The notes: a model not told the origin generated them from the sequence alone. A stretch of DNA of 64,000 bases from Alistipes sp. (GCA_017474235.1 JAFVIB010000011.1:1-64000), one strand, 5' to 3'. Shown: positions 8,118-17,775, counted from the first letter of the stretch. Program-made: numbers and translations.

Positions 8118-9638
8118 TTACTTTATCTTTTGGAATACACGAACATAGTCTATCTCGTATGTAGTCGGCAAACAACTCTCATCTACGCCCATTGCGCCAC
8201 CCCAATTGCCGCCCCAAGCAAGGTTTAACTTGAGATAGAACGGATTGTAGAATGGCCATGTGTTATAGTCGCCCTTACCATCGTTATTGAAGGTAAAGTG
8301 GAGTTTGCCATCAAAATAGAATTTCAGATACTGCTCTGTCCACTCTACTGCGTATGTATGGAACTCTGATGTAGCAGTTGCCAGATGTATCTCGTTTGTC
8401 TTCTGAGTACCGATTGAGTGGTAGTATGCCTTGCAGTGGATAGACGACGATACATAGTTCTCGTGGTATCCTACATGCTCCATAATATCAATCTCGCCAT
8501 CATCGGGCCAAGCCTTAAAGTTCTTAGGCATCATCCAGAATGCGGGCCAGGTACCCTTTCCTTTACAGAGTTTCAAACGACCCTCAAAGTAGCCGTATGT
8601 CCAACTCTTAATTGTATTCATACGCACAGAACGCACCTTGCCATCTATCTTCTGTGCCGTAATTTTGAGTGTTCCCTCACTAACCTCGGCAATACGGGTA
8701 TCTTTATACTTACCGCCGGAAACATAATCCTGAAGCTCATTATTTCCCCAACCACTATCGCCTGTCTCATACCACCAATTATCTGTCGATGGAGTTGTAA
8801 CACCGGCAGTATCAAACTCGTCGTGCCAAACTAACTCATAACCCTCAGGAGCTGCAATTGCCGGCTCGACATACTCTGCCGAATCGGGTTTTGAGAATCC
8901 TGACGGAGCCTTAAAGTTAAACCATACATAGATGCTCTTCAGAGAGCTGTTACCTGTGCAGTTAAATGTTGTAAGTCGCTGCAATCGCTGAATATCTATC
9001 GTCGAAAGATTGTTATTCGAGCAGTCGAGATACTCAAGTTTGGTAAGTGCCGTAACATCAAGCTCAGAGAGCTGATTGTTCGAGCAGTCAAGGTAGGTTA
9101 TCTCTTTGAAATATTGACCCAACTCTGCCATCGACTTTATACCCTTACCTTTACACTCTATACGACGCACCTCTGACGCCTCCTTTGTACTCAATACGCC
9201 GTCACCATCTGCGTCATGGGCTGCTACGAGGGCTGCCAAGAAAGAGGCATCGGCAATAGTCACCGCCTCAACATCATAATTCTGCTTAACGGGCAGAGTA
9301 TATCTATTGCCGGCAGTTCTAAACTCTACTGCACCATTGCGGACATCGCCCGTCTTATTCTCCTCGATAGACACACGAAGTGTTGTCGTGCCCGACACAC
9401 CGCCACTTGGCGACACCTTTATCCACTCACACTGCGGATATGCACCCCACTCTGCATCTGCAACGACAGTAATACTCTCAGTCTGCTTATCAGAGCTGAC
9501 TGTAAGAGACTGAGTGCTAAACGAAAGCACACCACCTCCATCAGGAGTCTCCTCTGTCGAGGCATTGCTACAAGTTGCCGACATAAACGACACGCTGAGC
9601 ACTGTCAATATAAGTGACAAATAACGCATCTTTTTCAT
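8118..9638 (-). CDS. GH16 endo-beta-glucanase with BACON and LRR-like modules
   Basis: I start at ATG 9638 (506 residues); a longer reading begins two codons earlier at GTG 9644. A lipoprotein signal ends at FMSATC. In order come a BACON domain (about 35-120), a calcium-loop-like DADGDGVLSTKEA (about 142-154), a few short leucine-rich repeats (about 165-240, with LDCSNN twice), and the GH16 catalytic domain (about 262-505). The active-site motif EIDIME has its nucleophile near E382 and acid/base near E387, in the laminarinase-type arrangement. It should cut beta-1,3- or mixed-linkage glucan at the cell surface. A terminator-like hairpin lies between this gene and the binding-protein gene upstream, so enzyme levels may be set apart from transporter levels. 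Confidence 0.9.
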   Translation of the reverse strand: MKKMRYLSLILTVLSVSFMSATCSNASTEETPDGGGVLSFSTQSLTVSSDKQTESITVVADAEWGAYPQCEWIKVSPSGGVSGTTTLRVSIEENKTGDVRNGAVEFRTAGNRYTLPVKQNYDVEAVTIADASFLAALVAAHDADGDGVLSTKEASEVRRIECKGKGIKSMAELGQYFKEITYLDCSNNQLSELDVTALTKLEYLDCSNNNLSTIDIQRLQRLTTFNCTGNSSLKSIYVWFNFKAPSGFSKPDSAEYVEPAIAAPEGYELVWHDEFDTAGVTTPSTDNWWYETGDSGWGNNELQDYVSGGKYKDTRIAEVSEGTLKITAQKIDGKVRSVRMNTIKSWTYGYFEGRLKLCKGKGTWPAFWMMPKNFKAWPDDGEIDIMEHVGYHENYVSSSIHCKAYYHSIGTQKTNEIHLATATSEFHTYAVEWTEQYLKFYFDGKLHFTFNNDGKGDYNTWPFYNPFYLKLNLAWGGNWGGAMGVDESCLPTTYEIDYVRVFQKIK

Positions 9639-9664
9639 ATGCACAGTAATTTAATAGAGATAAA

Positions 9665-9695
9665 AGGGGCAGGCAGGCAAATCCCGCCCGCCCCT
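9665..9695 (-). terminator. Terminator or attenuator inside the glucan operon
   Basis: On the minus strand a 13-bp GC-rich stem (9683-9695 with 9665-9677, two G-U pairs) with a 5-base loop is followed by TTTTAT. It sits between the stop of the surface binding protein and the start of GH16. It would end or reduce transcription from the SusC side. Confidence 0.7.
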
Positions 9696-9703
9696 ATTAT
9701 CGG

Positions 9704-12277
9704 TTACTCAACATGCTCCTGAAGCACAATATCCTTAATCTCGATAGTGCTGCCTACAGGGCTACCACCAAAGTCAAGAACCAACTTTACAGGAGTACAA
9801 GCCTTACCGTCAAAGTTCCACTGCAAGAATGTAAACTCCTCAAATGAGGTTACAGATACAATCGGATCAAAATAGAACGGCTCGTCTTTTGCATCTGCAA
9901 GACCATTGCAGAGCTTAATAGTTACGCTTGGATGATCAACCTCTGAGTAGAACTTAACTTGGAAGTCATACTTCTTACCCTCAACAGTATTGATATCTGT
10001 CTGGATAGCCATCTGACCCTGCCAACGCTGAGGACCCATACCCTCCGGCATAGTAACCTTATAGTTAGAGCCACTCTGCTCTACCTCCGGATTGCTAATC
10101 TGACCCCATTCGTTGTTTGCAAACCAATAGGTAACAGTATAGTTCTCACCCTTCCACAGGTTTGAAGCAGCAGCCGGATCGAGAGATGACGGCTTAACAG
10201 CCAACTTCTTAACCTCCATATCCAAAACACCGTCATTGTCGGTAAATGTGAATGTGTAGTAACCCGGAGCTGTACCCTCAACAGTGTGGATATTACCATC
10301 ATCATTAGGGATGTGGAACAGACCGTTATCGGTAACAGTACCGTACTTATTCTTTGTCCACTCTAAGCCCCAATCAGACTGACCGAATACCTTTACAGAG
10401 CCACCCTCAGCCTTCATAGCCAAAGTGATGCGATATACATTATCAGCAATGCGTGCGCAAGGAAGCGGAGCCTCACCTGTGTTCCAGCCGATAAGATTAT
10501 CAACAGTCGGCTTACCACCACCGTCACCGATAATCCACAGTGCCTTACCATTCTCGTAAGTAGCCTTCTCGCCATTGTGGAGAGGAACAACCTTGAACCA
10601 CTTGCTATCCCACATAATGCGATAGTCGCCATCAAGAGCCATAAACTTGAGTGTAGTGTCGTTTACAACCTCGAAGAAGTCAGGGTCAACCCAAATATCA
10701 TCAAACTTAACACCTGTAACGACAATCTCCTGACCCTTTGACAGAGTAGTCTCAAGCATACCGCCAGAGATATCCTCGCCGTCAAATGTTACAGACGGAG
10801 CCTTGATATCGCGTGCCTTGAAGATATACTGCCAAGCGATAGGACCACCATTATTTGCAGTCTCAGAGAATGCAACAACCTTAAGAGTAGTCTCTGTCAG
10901 CTCAACAACATGGAATACAGGCTCATTATAGAGGTCATCGTATGGGATATAACCTACTGTGAAACCTGCAGGGAGGGTAATCTTGTCATTAGCAAATGTA
11001 TATTGACCCTCCTGACTCTGCCAAGCAATATCATAGTCATCAGCCAAACCTGCAGTTGCACCCGGAACAACAGAAGAGCAACCCTTGTTGATATAAATCT
11101 CGCCATCAGCACCCGGATTGAACTTATAAGTGCCATCAGGGCAGAATGTAAGCTCATTGTCATACATACCGAAGTCTGCCTTCTCATTTGCACCTGCGCT
11201 CCACCAGCCACCTGCATTTGCAACAGAATCGCCACAGCCGAGGTGACCTGCTGCCATATTATCCATAATCCAAACCTTACCGGCAGCCTCTGTACCTGCA
11301 AGAAGCTCCTCCGGACTTGCAACATGAACAGCCGGAACAAACTGATACTTCCAAGCAATACCGCCACCGCCATTCTCTGTCGGAGCCTCATTTACCAGCG
11401 AGAGGGTCTTGCGGATAGAACCCACAGAGGTCTCAAGGAAACGATAGCGTGGAGAGTCCAAAGCGGTCTTATGAGGGATATAAGAGAGGTTAGAGCCTGA
11501 AGGCAGCACCAAGTAAATCTCCTCAATACCTGCCGAGTTCCAATTGTTCTCGATAGTATAAGTAGAGGTGTATGCATCAATTGGAGCCTGATAGTCCTGC
11601 TCGTCATTGTTGTAGCACTCTGGGTGATAGCCATGTGCAGCCATACCCCAGTTTACATACACAGTACCACCCTCGCCCGGGTTGTATGAGTACTCGCCAC
11701 TCTCTGTAAAGCTGATACGGTCGTCATAAAGACCCATATCTGCCTTACCATCAACTCCGCAAGACCACCAATCTGTACCATCGGTAGTAGCCTGACCTGT
11801 ATCTGCATTGATAGAACCGCAACCAAAGTGACCTGCAGTTGCCTGATCCCACTGCCACTCATTTGCCAAAGCCTTCATATAAGGAGATGCATCGAATGGG
11901 TCACGATATGTATTCTCAAGTGCAAACTCATAAACCTTTGAGCCTACAGAGATACCGTGAGCATTGTATGCCTTAACCTCTACAGAGTATGTGCCAGCAT
12001 CACGGAAACGCAGCGACACGCCATTTGTAGAGTAAACATAACTCTTGCTCGCCTTGCCATCAATAAGCTGGTCACCAAAGATAAACATCGGCACCATCTG
12101 CTTATTGTTCATAGTAAATGTTACATAGTTAGTCTCCTGATTTACATCGATTGTAACATCGAAGCTCTCAGCAGAAGGTAACTTGCTTGCATCCGGCTCG
12201 ATATAGTCAACCGTACAGCCGACAACGAGCATCGGCAGCGCAAGTGCCAAAGCTATATACTTAAACAATCTTTTCAT
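9704..12277 (-). CDS. Multi-domain surface glycan-binding lipoprotein (SGBP)
   Basis: This 857-residue protein has a lipoprotein signal (LVVGC, Cys21). A PKD-like domain follows (about 30-125). Two tandem modules of roughly 180 residues come next, both containing AGHxGCG, WWSxG, KADxGxYD, YxxNPGxxGxxYxN and GxxxxYIP. Then a SusE/DUF5121-like stretch covers about 500-690, and a C-terminal jelly roll of about 150 residues resembles carbohydrate-binding family 4/9. It follows SusD by 38 bases, the usual place for an SGBP that captures glycan and helps feed the SusCD transporter. Aromatic residues are abundant. The class is clear; ligand specificity for beta-glucan is inferred from neighbours. 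Confidence 0.75.
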   Translation of the reverse strand: MKRLFKYIALALALPMLVVGCTVDYIEPDASKLPSAESFDVTIDVNQETNYVTFTMNNKQMVPMFIFGDQLIDGKASKSYVYSTNGVSLRFRDAGTYSVEVKAYNAHGISVGSKVYEFALENTYRDPFDASPYMKALANEWQWDQATAGHFGCGSINADTGQATTDGTDWWSCGVDGKADMGLYDDRISFTESGEYSYNPGEGGTVYVNWGMAAHGYHPECYNNDEQDYQAPIDAYTSTYTIENNWNSAGIEEIYLVLPSGSNLSYIPHKTALDSPRYRFLETSVGSIRKTLSLVNEAPTENGGGGIAWKYQFVPAVHVASPEELLAGTEAAGKVWIMDNMAAGHLGCGDSVANAGGWWSAGANEKADFGMYDNELTFCPDGTYKFNPGADGEIYINKGCSSVVPGATAGLADDYDIAWQSQEGQYTFANDKITLPAGFTVGYIPYDDLYNEPVFHVVELTETTLKVVAFSETANNGGPIAWQYIFKARDIKAPSVTFDGEDISGGMLETTLSKGQEIVVTGVKFDDIWVDPDFFEVVNDTTLKFMALDGDYRIMWDSKWFKVVPLHNGEKATYENGKALWIIGDGGGKPTVDNLIGWNTGEAPLPCARIADNVYRITLAMKAEGGSVKVFGQSDWGLEWTKNKYGTVTDNGLFHIPNDDGNIHTVEGTAPGYYTFTFTDNDGVLDMEVKKLAVKPSSLDPAAASNLWKGENYTVTYWFANNEWGQISNPEVEQSGSNYKVTMPEGMGPQRWQGQMAIQTDINTVEGKKYDFQVKFYSEVDHPSVTIKLCNGLADAKDEPFYFDPIVSVTSFEEFTFLQWNFDGKACTPVKLVLDFGGSPVGSTIEIKDIVLQEHVE

Positions 12278-12315
12278 AATCTGTTCTTTTTTAAGTTATT
12301 CTGTTGTCAGTACTA

Positions 12316-13827
12316 TTAGTAAGCTGTGTTCTGCTTAAGGTTAGGGTCCTTATCGCACTCAGCCTGTGGCAGAGGCCAGTACTTCTTACCAGGTGTCCAA
12401 TCTATCTGACGCCACTCGTGGTCTGCAGCCTTAAGAACCTCCTGTGCCAAGCCTGAACGCACCAAATCCCAATAACGCTTACCCTCGCCTACAAACTCCT
12501 TGCGACGCTCCTGAATAATCGCACGCTGGTCTGTACCTGTATCTGTACAACCTGCACGCTGACGCACCTGCTGGAGATATGCAGAACCATCACCACCTGT
12601 CAATACCTCAAGCTCTGCTGCGTTGAGCAGGGTCTCAGCATAACGATATACGCGGATATTGTTGCAGTGGTTCATATCTGCTGATGCAATCTGACCATGA
12701 GTACCATTACGACGAGCGATGTACTTAAGCAGGTAGTAACCTGTATGCTGCCAACGGGTCTTCTCTGCCGGAATTGGATCGAACACATCATTGTAGCACA
12801 AAATACCACCGTCACGACGCTGGTCGCCCTCCTCGTACATATCGTATGCAGCCTTAGCTACAGGACCGAAGCCCCAACCATCACAGAAACCACTCGCCTC
12901 AGTTGCTCCTGGAACACCGATAAGCATAGGATATACAGTACCACCGGCTGCAAGCGGCGCACCCCAATCTCGAGCAGCACCCTCGCTGGTGTAGTTAATC
13001 TCCCAAATAGACTCTGAGTTCCACTCGCCAGACTCCAACCAAATAGATGCGAAGTCTGATACCAAAGAGTACTCGTTAGAGTTAATAATCTCCTTCATAT
13101 AGCCCAAAGCATCGTCATAACGCTCTGTATCGTTCTGATACATAACCATCTCTGCATAGAGCATATATGCCATAGCCTTTGTAACACGACCCTCATTGCC
13201 GGCAGAAGCCTTCATTGGCAGAACATTCATCTTAAATACCTCCTCAAGATGACCTACGCACTGCTCATATACTGCGTCTGCTGTAAACTGCTCTGTAATA
13301 TACGGAGCCTCAAGGTTTTTGTCGTAATAAGGGATATTTCCCCAGAACTTCCAAAGCAAATTGTAGTAGAATGCCTTAAGAACAGTTGCCTCAGCCTTAT
13401 AGAGAGCCTTAGTCTGCTCTGACATACCCGGAACAGTATCTACATACTCAAGCACGATGCAAGAGCGGTTGATACCTGAGTAGCAGATAGTCCAAATACG
13501 GTCACTCTGCTCTGTAGGGGTAAGAGTATAGTAGTGAGTCTTTACCAAAGCCGGCTGGTCACCCTCGTTACTACCACCACAGTAGATATCATCTGCCATA
13601 ATATCCGGAGTAAGAGTAAGGGCGTTTACATACTGATCAAAGTAGTCGAGCCACTCCAAAGAGTCGTAAGCAGCCACCAAAGATTGGTACATACGAGCCT
13701 CATCGATAAAATACTCGTCTAATGGCTCCGAAGAGTTGTGCTTTACGGTAATAAAGTCCTTACCGCATGACGAGAGCAATGCCGCTGTTGCAAAAATTGC
13801 AAAAAATATCTTTTTCATAATCATCAT
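12316..13827 (-). CDS. SusD/RagB family nutrient-binding lipoprotein
   Basis: This 503-residue lipoprotein (LLSSCGK) has the SusD layout: an N-terminal helical half and a C-terminal part ending in the family hallmark, RRKEFVGEGKRYWDLVRSG followed by WPLPQ. SusD proteins form the lid of the SusC channel and bind oligosaccharides. The gene lies 12 bases after SusC. Three in-frame ATGs at 13827, 13824 and 13818 are possible starts; the one before KKIFFAIF (13818) gives the most usual signal peptide. Confidence 0.93.
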   Translation of the reverse strand: MMIMKKIFFAIFATAALLSSCGKDFITVKHNSSEPLDEYFIDEARMYQSLVAAYDSLEWLDYFDQYVNALTLTPDIMADDIYCGGSNEGDQPALVKTHYYTLTPTEQSDRIWTICYSGINRSCIVLEYVDTVPGMSEQTKALYKAEATVLKAFYYNLLWKFWGNIPYYDKNLEAPYITEQFTADAVYEQCVGHLEEVFKMNVLPMKASAGNEGRVTKAMAYMLYAEMVMYQNDTERYDDALGYMKEIINSNEYSLVSDFASIWLESGEWNSESIWEINYTSEGAARDWGAPLAAGGTVYPMLIGVPGATEASGFCDGWGFGPVAKAAYDMYEEGDQRRDGGILCYNDVFDPIPAEKTRWQHTGYYLLKYIARRNGTHGQIASADMNHCNNIRVYRYAETLLNAAELEVLTGGDGSAYLQQVRQRAGCTDTGTDQRAIIQERRKEFVGEGKRYWDLVRSGLAQEVLKAADHEWRQIDWTPGKKYWPLPQAECDKDPNLKQNTAY

Positions 13828-13839
13828 TCGGTTTTAAGG

Positions 13840-16800
13840 TTAGAAAGTAAGGTTTACACCAACTGAGAAAATACGAGACATAGGATATACACCACGGTCG
13901 ATACCCTGCTCTGTGCCGAAACCGTTACCACCGGTAACCTCCGGATCACAACCCGTATAATTTGTGAGAGTAAAGAGATTCTCCGCCATCAAGTAAACAC
14001 GCAGGCGAGAGATAGCAGCCTTTCTTGTAATATTCTGTGGCAATGTATAGCCCAACTGAACATTACGAGCGCGCAAGAACGAGCCGTCCTCAAGCCAAAG
14101 GTCTGATACACGGTAGTTCTCATTTGGAGAGTCGAACATAAAGCGTGGATACTTATTTGTAGAGCCCTCGCCTGTCCAACGATTAAGAATAGACTTGTTG
14201 AGATTTACATAGTAGAGGTCTGTACGACGGCTGACATTGAAAATCTGACAACCTGCCTGACCCTGAAGCAGAACATTGAAGTCGATACCCTTCCAGTTAA
14301 AGCCGAGATTAACGCCGAATGTCCAATCAGGAATACCCTTACCAATCATTGTACGGTCATCGTCATTCAAAATACCATTACCATCAATATCCTTGAAACG
14401 AACATCTCCAGGAGCTGCCTTTGGTTGCAGAAGCTCTCCATCCTTATTTACATGAGCAGCAACCTCTGCGGCATTTTGGAAGATACCGTCACTCTGATAT
14501 CCGTAGAAGTAAGGGAACGGCAGACCGATAGAACCACGAGTAAGCTGACCAATCTTATGGTTAGAACCGTAGAGGTGTGTAGAGTCATCGCCCAAATATG
14601 TAAGCTCGCTCTGACCATAAGTTACATTACCTGAGATATGGTAGTTAAAGTCACCAATGCGGTCTTTCCAACCCAAATCAATCTCAACACCGCTATTTAC
14701 CATATCGCCGAGGTTACCAATTGGTGCAGAGTCACCCGAGTAGCTTGGCACAGGCATTGAGAGCAACATACCGGCAGTCTGCTTGCGATAGTAATCAACA
14801 GTCAGAGTGAGTCGGTTGCTAAAGAAACCTGCATCAATACCGATATCTGTCTGACGAGACTCCTCCCAACGAGCATTAGGGTTAGCAAGTCCTGAAGGCT
14901 TTGAGCCGAGAGTGATAGACTCTGAGCCATTACCACCGGAACCGAAGATATAGTTGTTACCAGAGTTCATATATACTGCATATACGAAGTTGGCAATACT
15001 ATCGCTACCATTTACACCCCAAGATGCACGGAGCTTGAGAGTTGAGAGCCAATCGACATTCTGCATAAATGCCTCATTGCGGATGTTCCAACCGACTGAT
15101 ACAGATGGGAAGTTACCCCACTTATTGTTATCACCAAATCGGCTTGAACCGTCACGACGGAAGGTAACCTCCGCCATATAACGCTCATCATAGTTGTAAG
15201 AGAGACGACCGAAGTAAGATGCGAGGCGGTAAGGAATAGAGTTCCAAGAGCCCCAACCGTTACGATCGCCATCAGCCTGCTTACCCAATGTATTGTTCAC
15301 TGTAATCTTATAAGGGTCGTACGGATACATAATACCGCGAGCCGATGCACCCACATTCAGAGATGTGCTTGCAATGGCAGACTGACCGAGAATTACAGCG
15401 ATAGAGTGCTTACCAAATGTCTTGTCATAAGAGAGGACATTCTCAACCTGATACTGGAAACCGCGATTCATCTCCTGCGATACAGACTCAGCATAGTTTG
15501 TCTTCTCTGTAACAGTCTCATTACCATCCTTATCATAAGTGGTCTCAGAAGCGATAGTGTTGTAGCTATAACGCTTTGAAGAGAGGAAGTACTGAGTAGA
15601 GTAGCCGTGATTGCCCCAGAAAGCAAGGTCAATACCAACTGAAGAGCGGAACTTGAGTCCGTCAAAGATATTGAGCTCACCAACAAAGTTTGCAATAAAC
15701 TTATCAGTGCTATACTTTGTACCAGGGAGTGAGAGTGAAGCGAGCGGGTTGGTCTGCTCGTTATATACACCACCATCTACAACAGTGTATGCACGACCAT
15801 CCTTGTCGCGTACAATATGCTCGTAACCCTCAGGATAGAGCTCCTTATAGAGAGCCTCCTCCTCCGGAGTTGCATATACATTGAGCAGTGGAGACATACT
15901 GATAGCCGAACCGAGTGGAGAGCCGTACTCAGAGTTCACCTCAATACCCTTTGATAATATACGCGCGTAAGAGGCAGAGGTCTGAACGGTCAGCTTATTG
16001 AGCCAATCGCGCTGCTTTGTGCTATCAAATACTGTAACGCCGATATTTGCACGAACAGTAACACGCTCATAGTTTGAACGGTCGAAGTTACCACCAACAG
16101 TACCCTCACGAGTAAGGTAGCCGGCAGAGAGTGCATAGTTTACATTCTCGCCACCACCAGAGATTGAGAGGTCGTGCTTCATCACAGGAGCATTATGATT
16201 CAGAGTCTCATCAATCCAATCAGTACCCTCGCCGTACTTAAACGGATTGTCATAAATTGGAGCCTGACCGGCATTGATATAACCCTCATTCATAATTGTA
16301 GCATACTCGGTAGCATTAAGAACATTAGGCTTGCGCCAAATATTCTGAATACCATAAGAGAAGTCGTAGTTTACAGTTGCATTACCCTTCTGACCCTTCT
16401 TTGTAGTCACGAGGATAACACCATTTGCTGCACGCGCACCGTAAACTGCACCAGAAGCGGCATCTTTCAACACCTCAATACGCTCGATGTCGTTTGGATT
16501 GAGATAGTCGATACCACCTGAGATTGCCATACCATCTACAATGTAGAGAGGCTCAGAGTTGTTAATAGAGCCGATACCACGGATGCGCACCTGCGCACCT
16601 GCATCAGGAGCACCTGAAGGAGCAGTAACCAATACACCCGAGCTCATACCCTGAAGTACATTCTCGATACGATTGTTAGCCTGTGCCTTCAAGTCATCGG
16701 CTGTAATAGACGAAATTGCAGCAGTTACCACGCTCTTCTTCTGAACGCCATAACCAACAACTACAACCTCCTCTACATTTTGAGTATCCTCCTCAAGGAC

Positions 16801-17082
16801 CACATCGTACATCGTAACACCGCTAACAACAGGAACTGTTTTTGATGTATAACCGATGAACGAAACCTCCAATGTCTGCCCTGCGACAGCATTGATTGTA
16901 AAACTACCGTCAAGCTCAGTAGTCGTGCCGACGGTTGTACCTTCGACAACAACTGCTGCACCTACTACAGGTGTGCCTGCTGCGTCCTTAACGGTACCCT
17001 TCACTTGTTGAGCAAATGCCGAAGCTGTGCCCATACACACGATTGCAAGAATCAGTGCGATTTTGTAAGTCAAGTTTTTCAT
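13840..17082 (-). CDS. SusC/RagA family TonB-dependent transporter (glucan locus)
   Basis: This 1080-residue outer-membrane protein has a signal peptide (1-24, ending SAFAQ), a carboxypeptidase-regulatory-like domain (about 26-105), a TonB-box-like EEVVVVGYG, a plug domain with RIRGIGSINNSEPLYIVDG, and a C-terminal beta-barrel ending in aromatic F. It should import oligosaccharides with its SusD partner, powered by TonB-ExbBD encoded elsewhere. It is the first gene of the minus-strand operon. The long region upstream (17083-17586) holds a TATCTTTG box and repeated motifs that could be regulator sites. Confidence 0.95.
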   Translation of the reverse strand: MKNLTYKIALILAIVCMGTASAFAQQVKGTVKDAAGTPVVGAAVVVEGTTVGTTTELDGSFTINAVAGQTLEVSFIGYTSKTVPVVSGVTMYDVVLEEDTQNVEEVVVVGYGVQKKSVVTAAISSITADDLKAQANNRIENVLQGMSSGVLVTAPSGAPDAGAQVRIRGIGSINNSEPLYIVDGMAISGGIDYLNPNDIERIEVLKDAASGAVYGARAANGVILVTTKKGQKGNATVNYDFSYGIQNIWRKPNVLNATEYATIMNEGYINAGQAPIYDNPFKYGEGTDWIDETLNHNAPVMKHDLSISGGGENVNYALSAGYLTREGTVGGNFDRSNYERVTVRANIGVTVFDSTKQRDWLNKLTVQTSASYARILSKGIEVNSEYGSPLGSAISMSPLLNVYATPEEEALYKELYPEGYEHIVRDKDGRAYTVVDGGVYNEQTNPLASLSLPGTKYSTDKFIANFVGELNIFDGLKFRSSVGIDLAFWGNHGYSTQYFLSSKRYSYNTIASETTYDKDGNETVTEKTNYAESVSQEMNRGFQYQVENVLSYDKTFGKHSIAVILGQSAIASTSLNVGASARGIMYPYDPYKITVNNTLGKQADGDRNGWGSWNSIPYRLASYFGRLSYNYDERYMAEVTFRRDGSSRFGDNNKWGNFPSVSVGWNIRNEAFMQNVDWLSTLKLRASWGVNGSDSIANFVYAVYMNSGNNYIFGSGGNGSESITLGSKPSGLANPNARWEESRQTDIGIDAGFFSNRLTLTVDYYRKQTAGMLLSMPVPSYSGDSAPIGNLGDMVNSGVEIDLGWKDRIGDFNYHISGNVTYGQSELTYLGDDSTHLYGSNHKIGQLTRGSIGLPFPYFYGYQSDGIFQNAAEVAAHVNKDGELLQPKAAPGDVRFKDIDGNGILNDDDRTMIGKGIPDWTFGVNLGFNWKGIDFNVLLQGQAGCQIFNVSRRTDLYYVNLNKSILNRWTGEGSTNKYPRFMFDSPNENYRVSDLWLEDGSFLRARNVQLGYTLPQNITRKAAISRLRVYLMAENLFTLTNYTGCDPEVTGGNGFGTEQGIDRGVYPMSRIFSVGVNLTF

Positions 17083-17240
17083 AGGCTTGTTGTTTTTGGT
17101 AAATGATTAGTCTATTTTTTCAAATGTTTTTTCTGCCATTTGCAATACTAATTTAATACATTTATACATCTCTGACAACTCTTTTCGATGCAGTACAAAA
17201 AAGGAGAGATAAAAATATAGACTTTATCATAATAACCACC

Positions 17241-17400
17241 CTGATTATCAAATATTTACACCTCGAAAAACCACAAAATAAGTGGATAAAAAGTGCCTAT
17301 CTGCAAAGATATAAAACACCTATTTTCAAAGCGCCAAAAACGACATCCATAAAAAGTGGACTATCTTATGAAACATCACTAAATACACAACTGATTATCA
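17241..17400. repeat. Direct repeats upstream of SusC, possible operator
   Basis: CTGATTATCA occurs at 17241-17250 and 17391-17400, exactly 150 bases apart. AAGTGG occurs at 17280-17285, 17354-17359 and 17430-17435. Both motifs also lie in the regulator's own upstream region (4083 and 4112). Binding by the regulator is my inference. Confidence 0.4.
17304..17311 (-). promoter_or_regulatory. Candidate minus-7 box of the glucan SusC operon
   Basis: TATCTTTG on the minus strand is a perfect TAnnTTTG. The nearest TTTG upstream (17335-17338) is 23 bases away, slightly too far, as expected for an activated promoter. The leader would be about 215 bases. Confidence 0.4.
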
Positions 17401-17536
17401 ATCAATTACAAGTTTACTATATTATAAACAAGTGGCTATTCACACCTATTTCCACACTAAAAAAACTCCTCAAAAAGCCAAATTCCTTAATAAATAGTCA
17501 CTCTTGTCGTCTTTATCGTAGAGTTTTCGACAACAT

Positions 17537-17563
17537 TCAAAAATAGCCACCCGAAGGCGGCTA
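17537..17563 (-). terminator. UUCG-loop terminator after the small membrane protein gene
   Basis: On the minus strand TAGCCGCC (17563-17556), the tetraloop TTCG and GGTGGCTA (17551-17544) form an 8-bp stem with one G-U pair, followed by TTTTTGAATG. It lies 23 bases after the stop of the 52-residue frame and supports that frame as a real gene. Confidence 0.75.
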
Positions 17564-17586
17564 CAAAAGGACAGAGGTTGTGGCGA

Positions 17587-17745
17587 TTATTGGTCGTTGG
17601 AGTCGGCTTTTATTTTGTCAAATAGTGTCAAAATACCGCCGATGGTTGCCCCGAGGAAGCATAGTATGCCATAACCGACAAGCACAATCACTCCGAGAGC
17701 AATCAAAATCATTATTCCGTAACCTATAAAACTCCAGATCTCCAT
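17587..17745 (-). CDS. Small hydrophobic membrane protein, 52 residues
   Basis: The frame runs from ATG 17745 to TAA at 17587 and starts MEIWSFIGYGIMIL. Residues about 5-42 are almost wholly hydrophobic and glycine-rich, enough for one long or two short membrane helices with a GILCFLGATIGG hairpin. The tail is short and polar (DKIKADSNDQ). A TAAATTTG box lies about 23 bases upstream and a UUCG-loop terminator just downstream, so it looks like a complete single-gene transcription unit. I do not recognise the family. It sits between two divergent SusC operons but need not belong to either. Confidence 0.65.
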   Translation of the reverse strand: MEIWSFIGYGIMILIALGVIVLVGYGILCFLGATIGGILTLFDKIKADSNDQ

Positions 17746-17767
17746 AGTAAACTTGACTTTGTGAGTA

Positions 17768-17775
17768 CAAATTTA
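17768..17775 (-). promoter_or_regulatory. Minus-7 box of the small membrane protein gene
   Basis: TAAATTTG on the minus strand matches TAnnTTTG. Transcription would start near 17762, about 17 bases before the ATG. No convincing minus-33 TTTG is visible. Confidence 0.4.
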
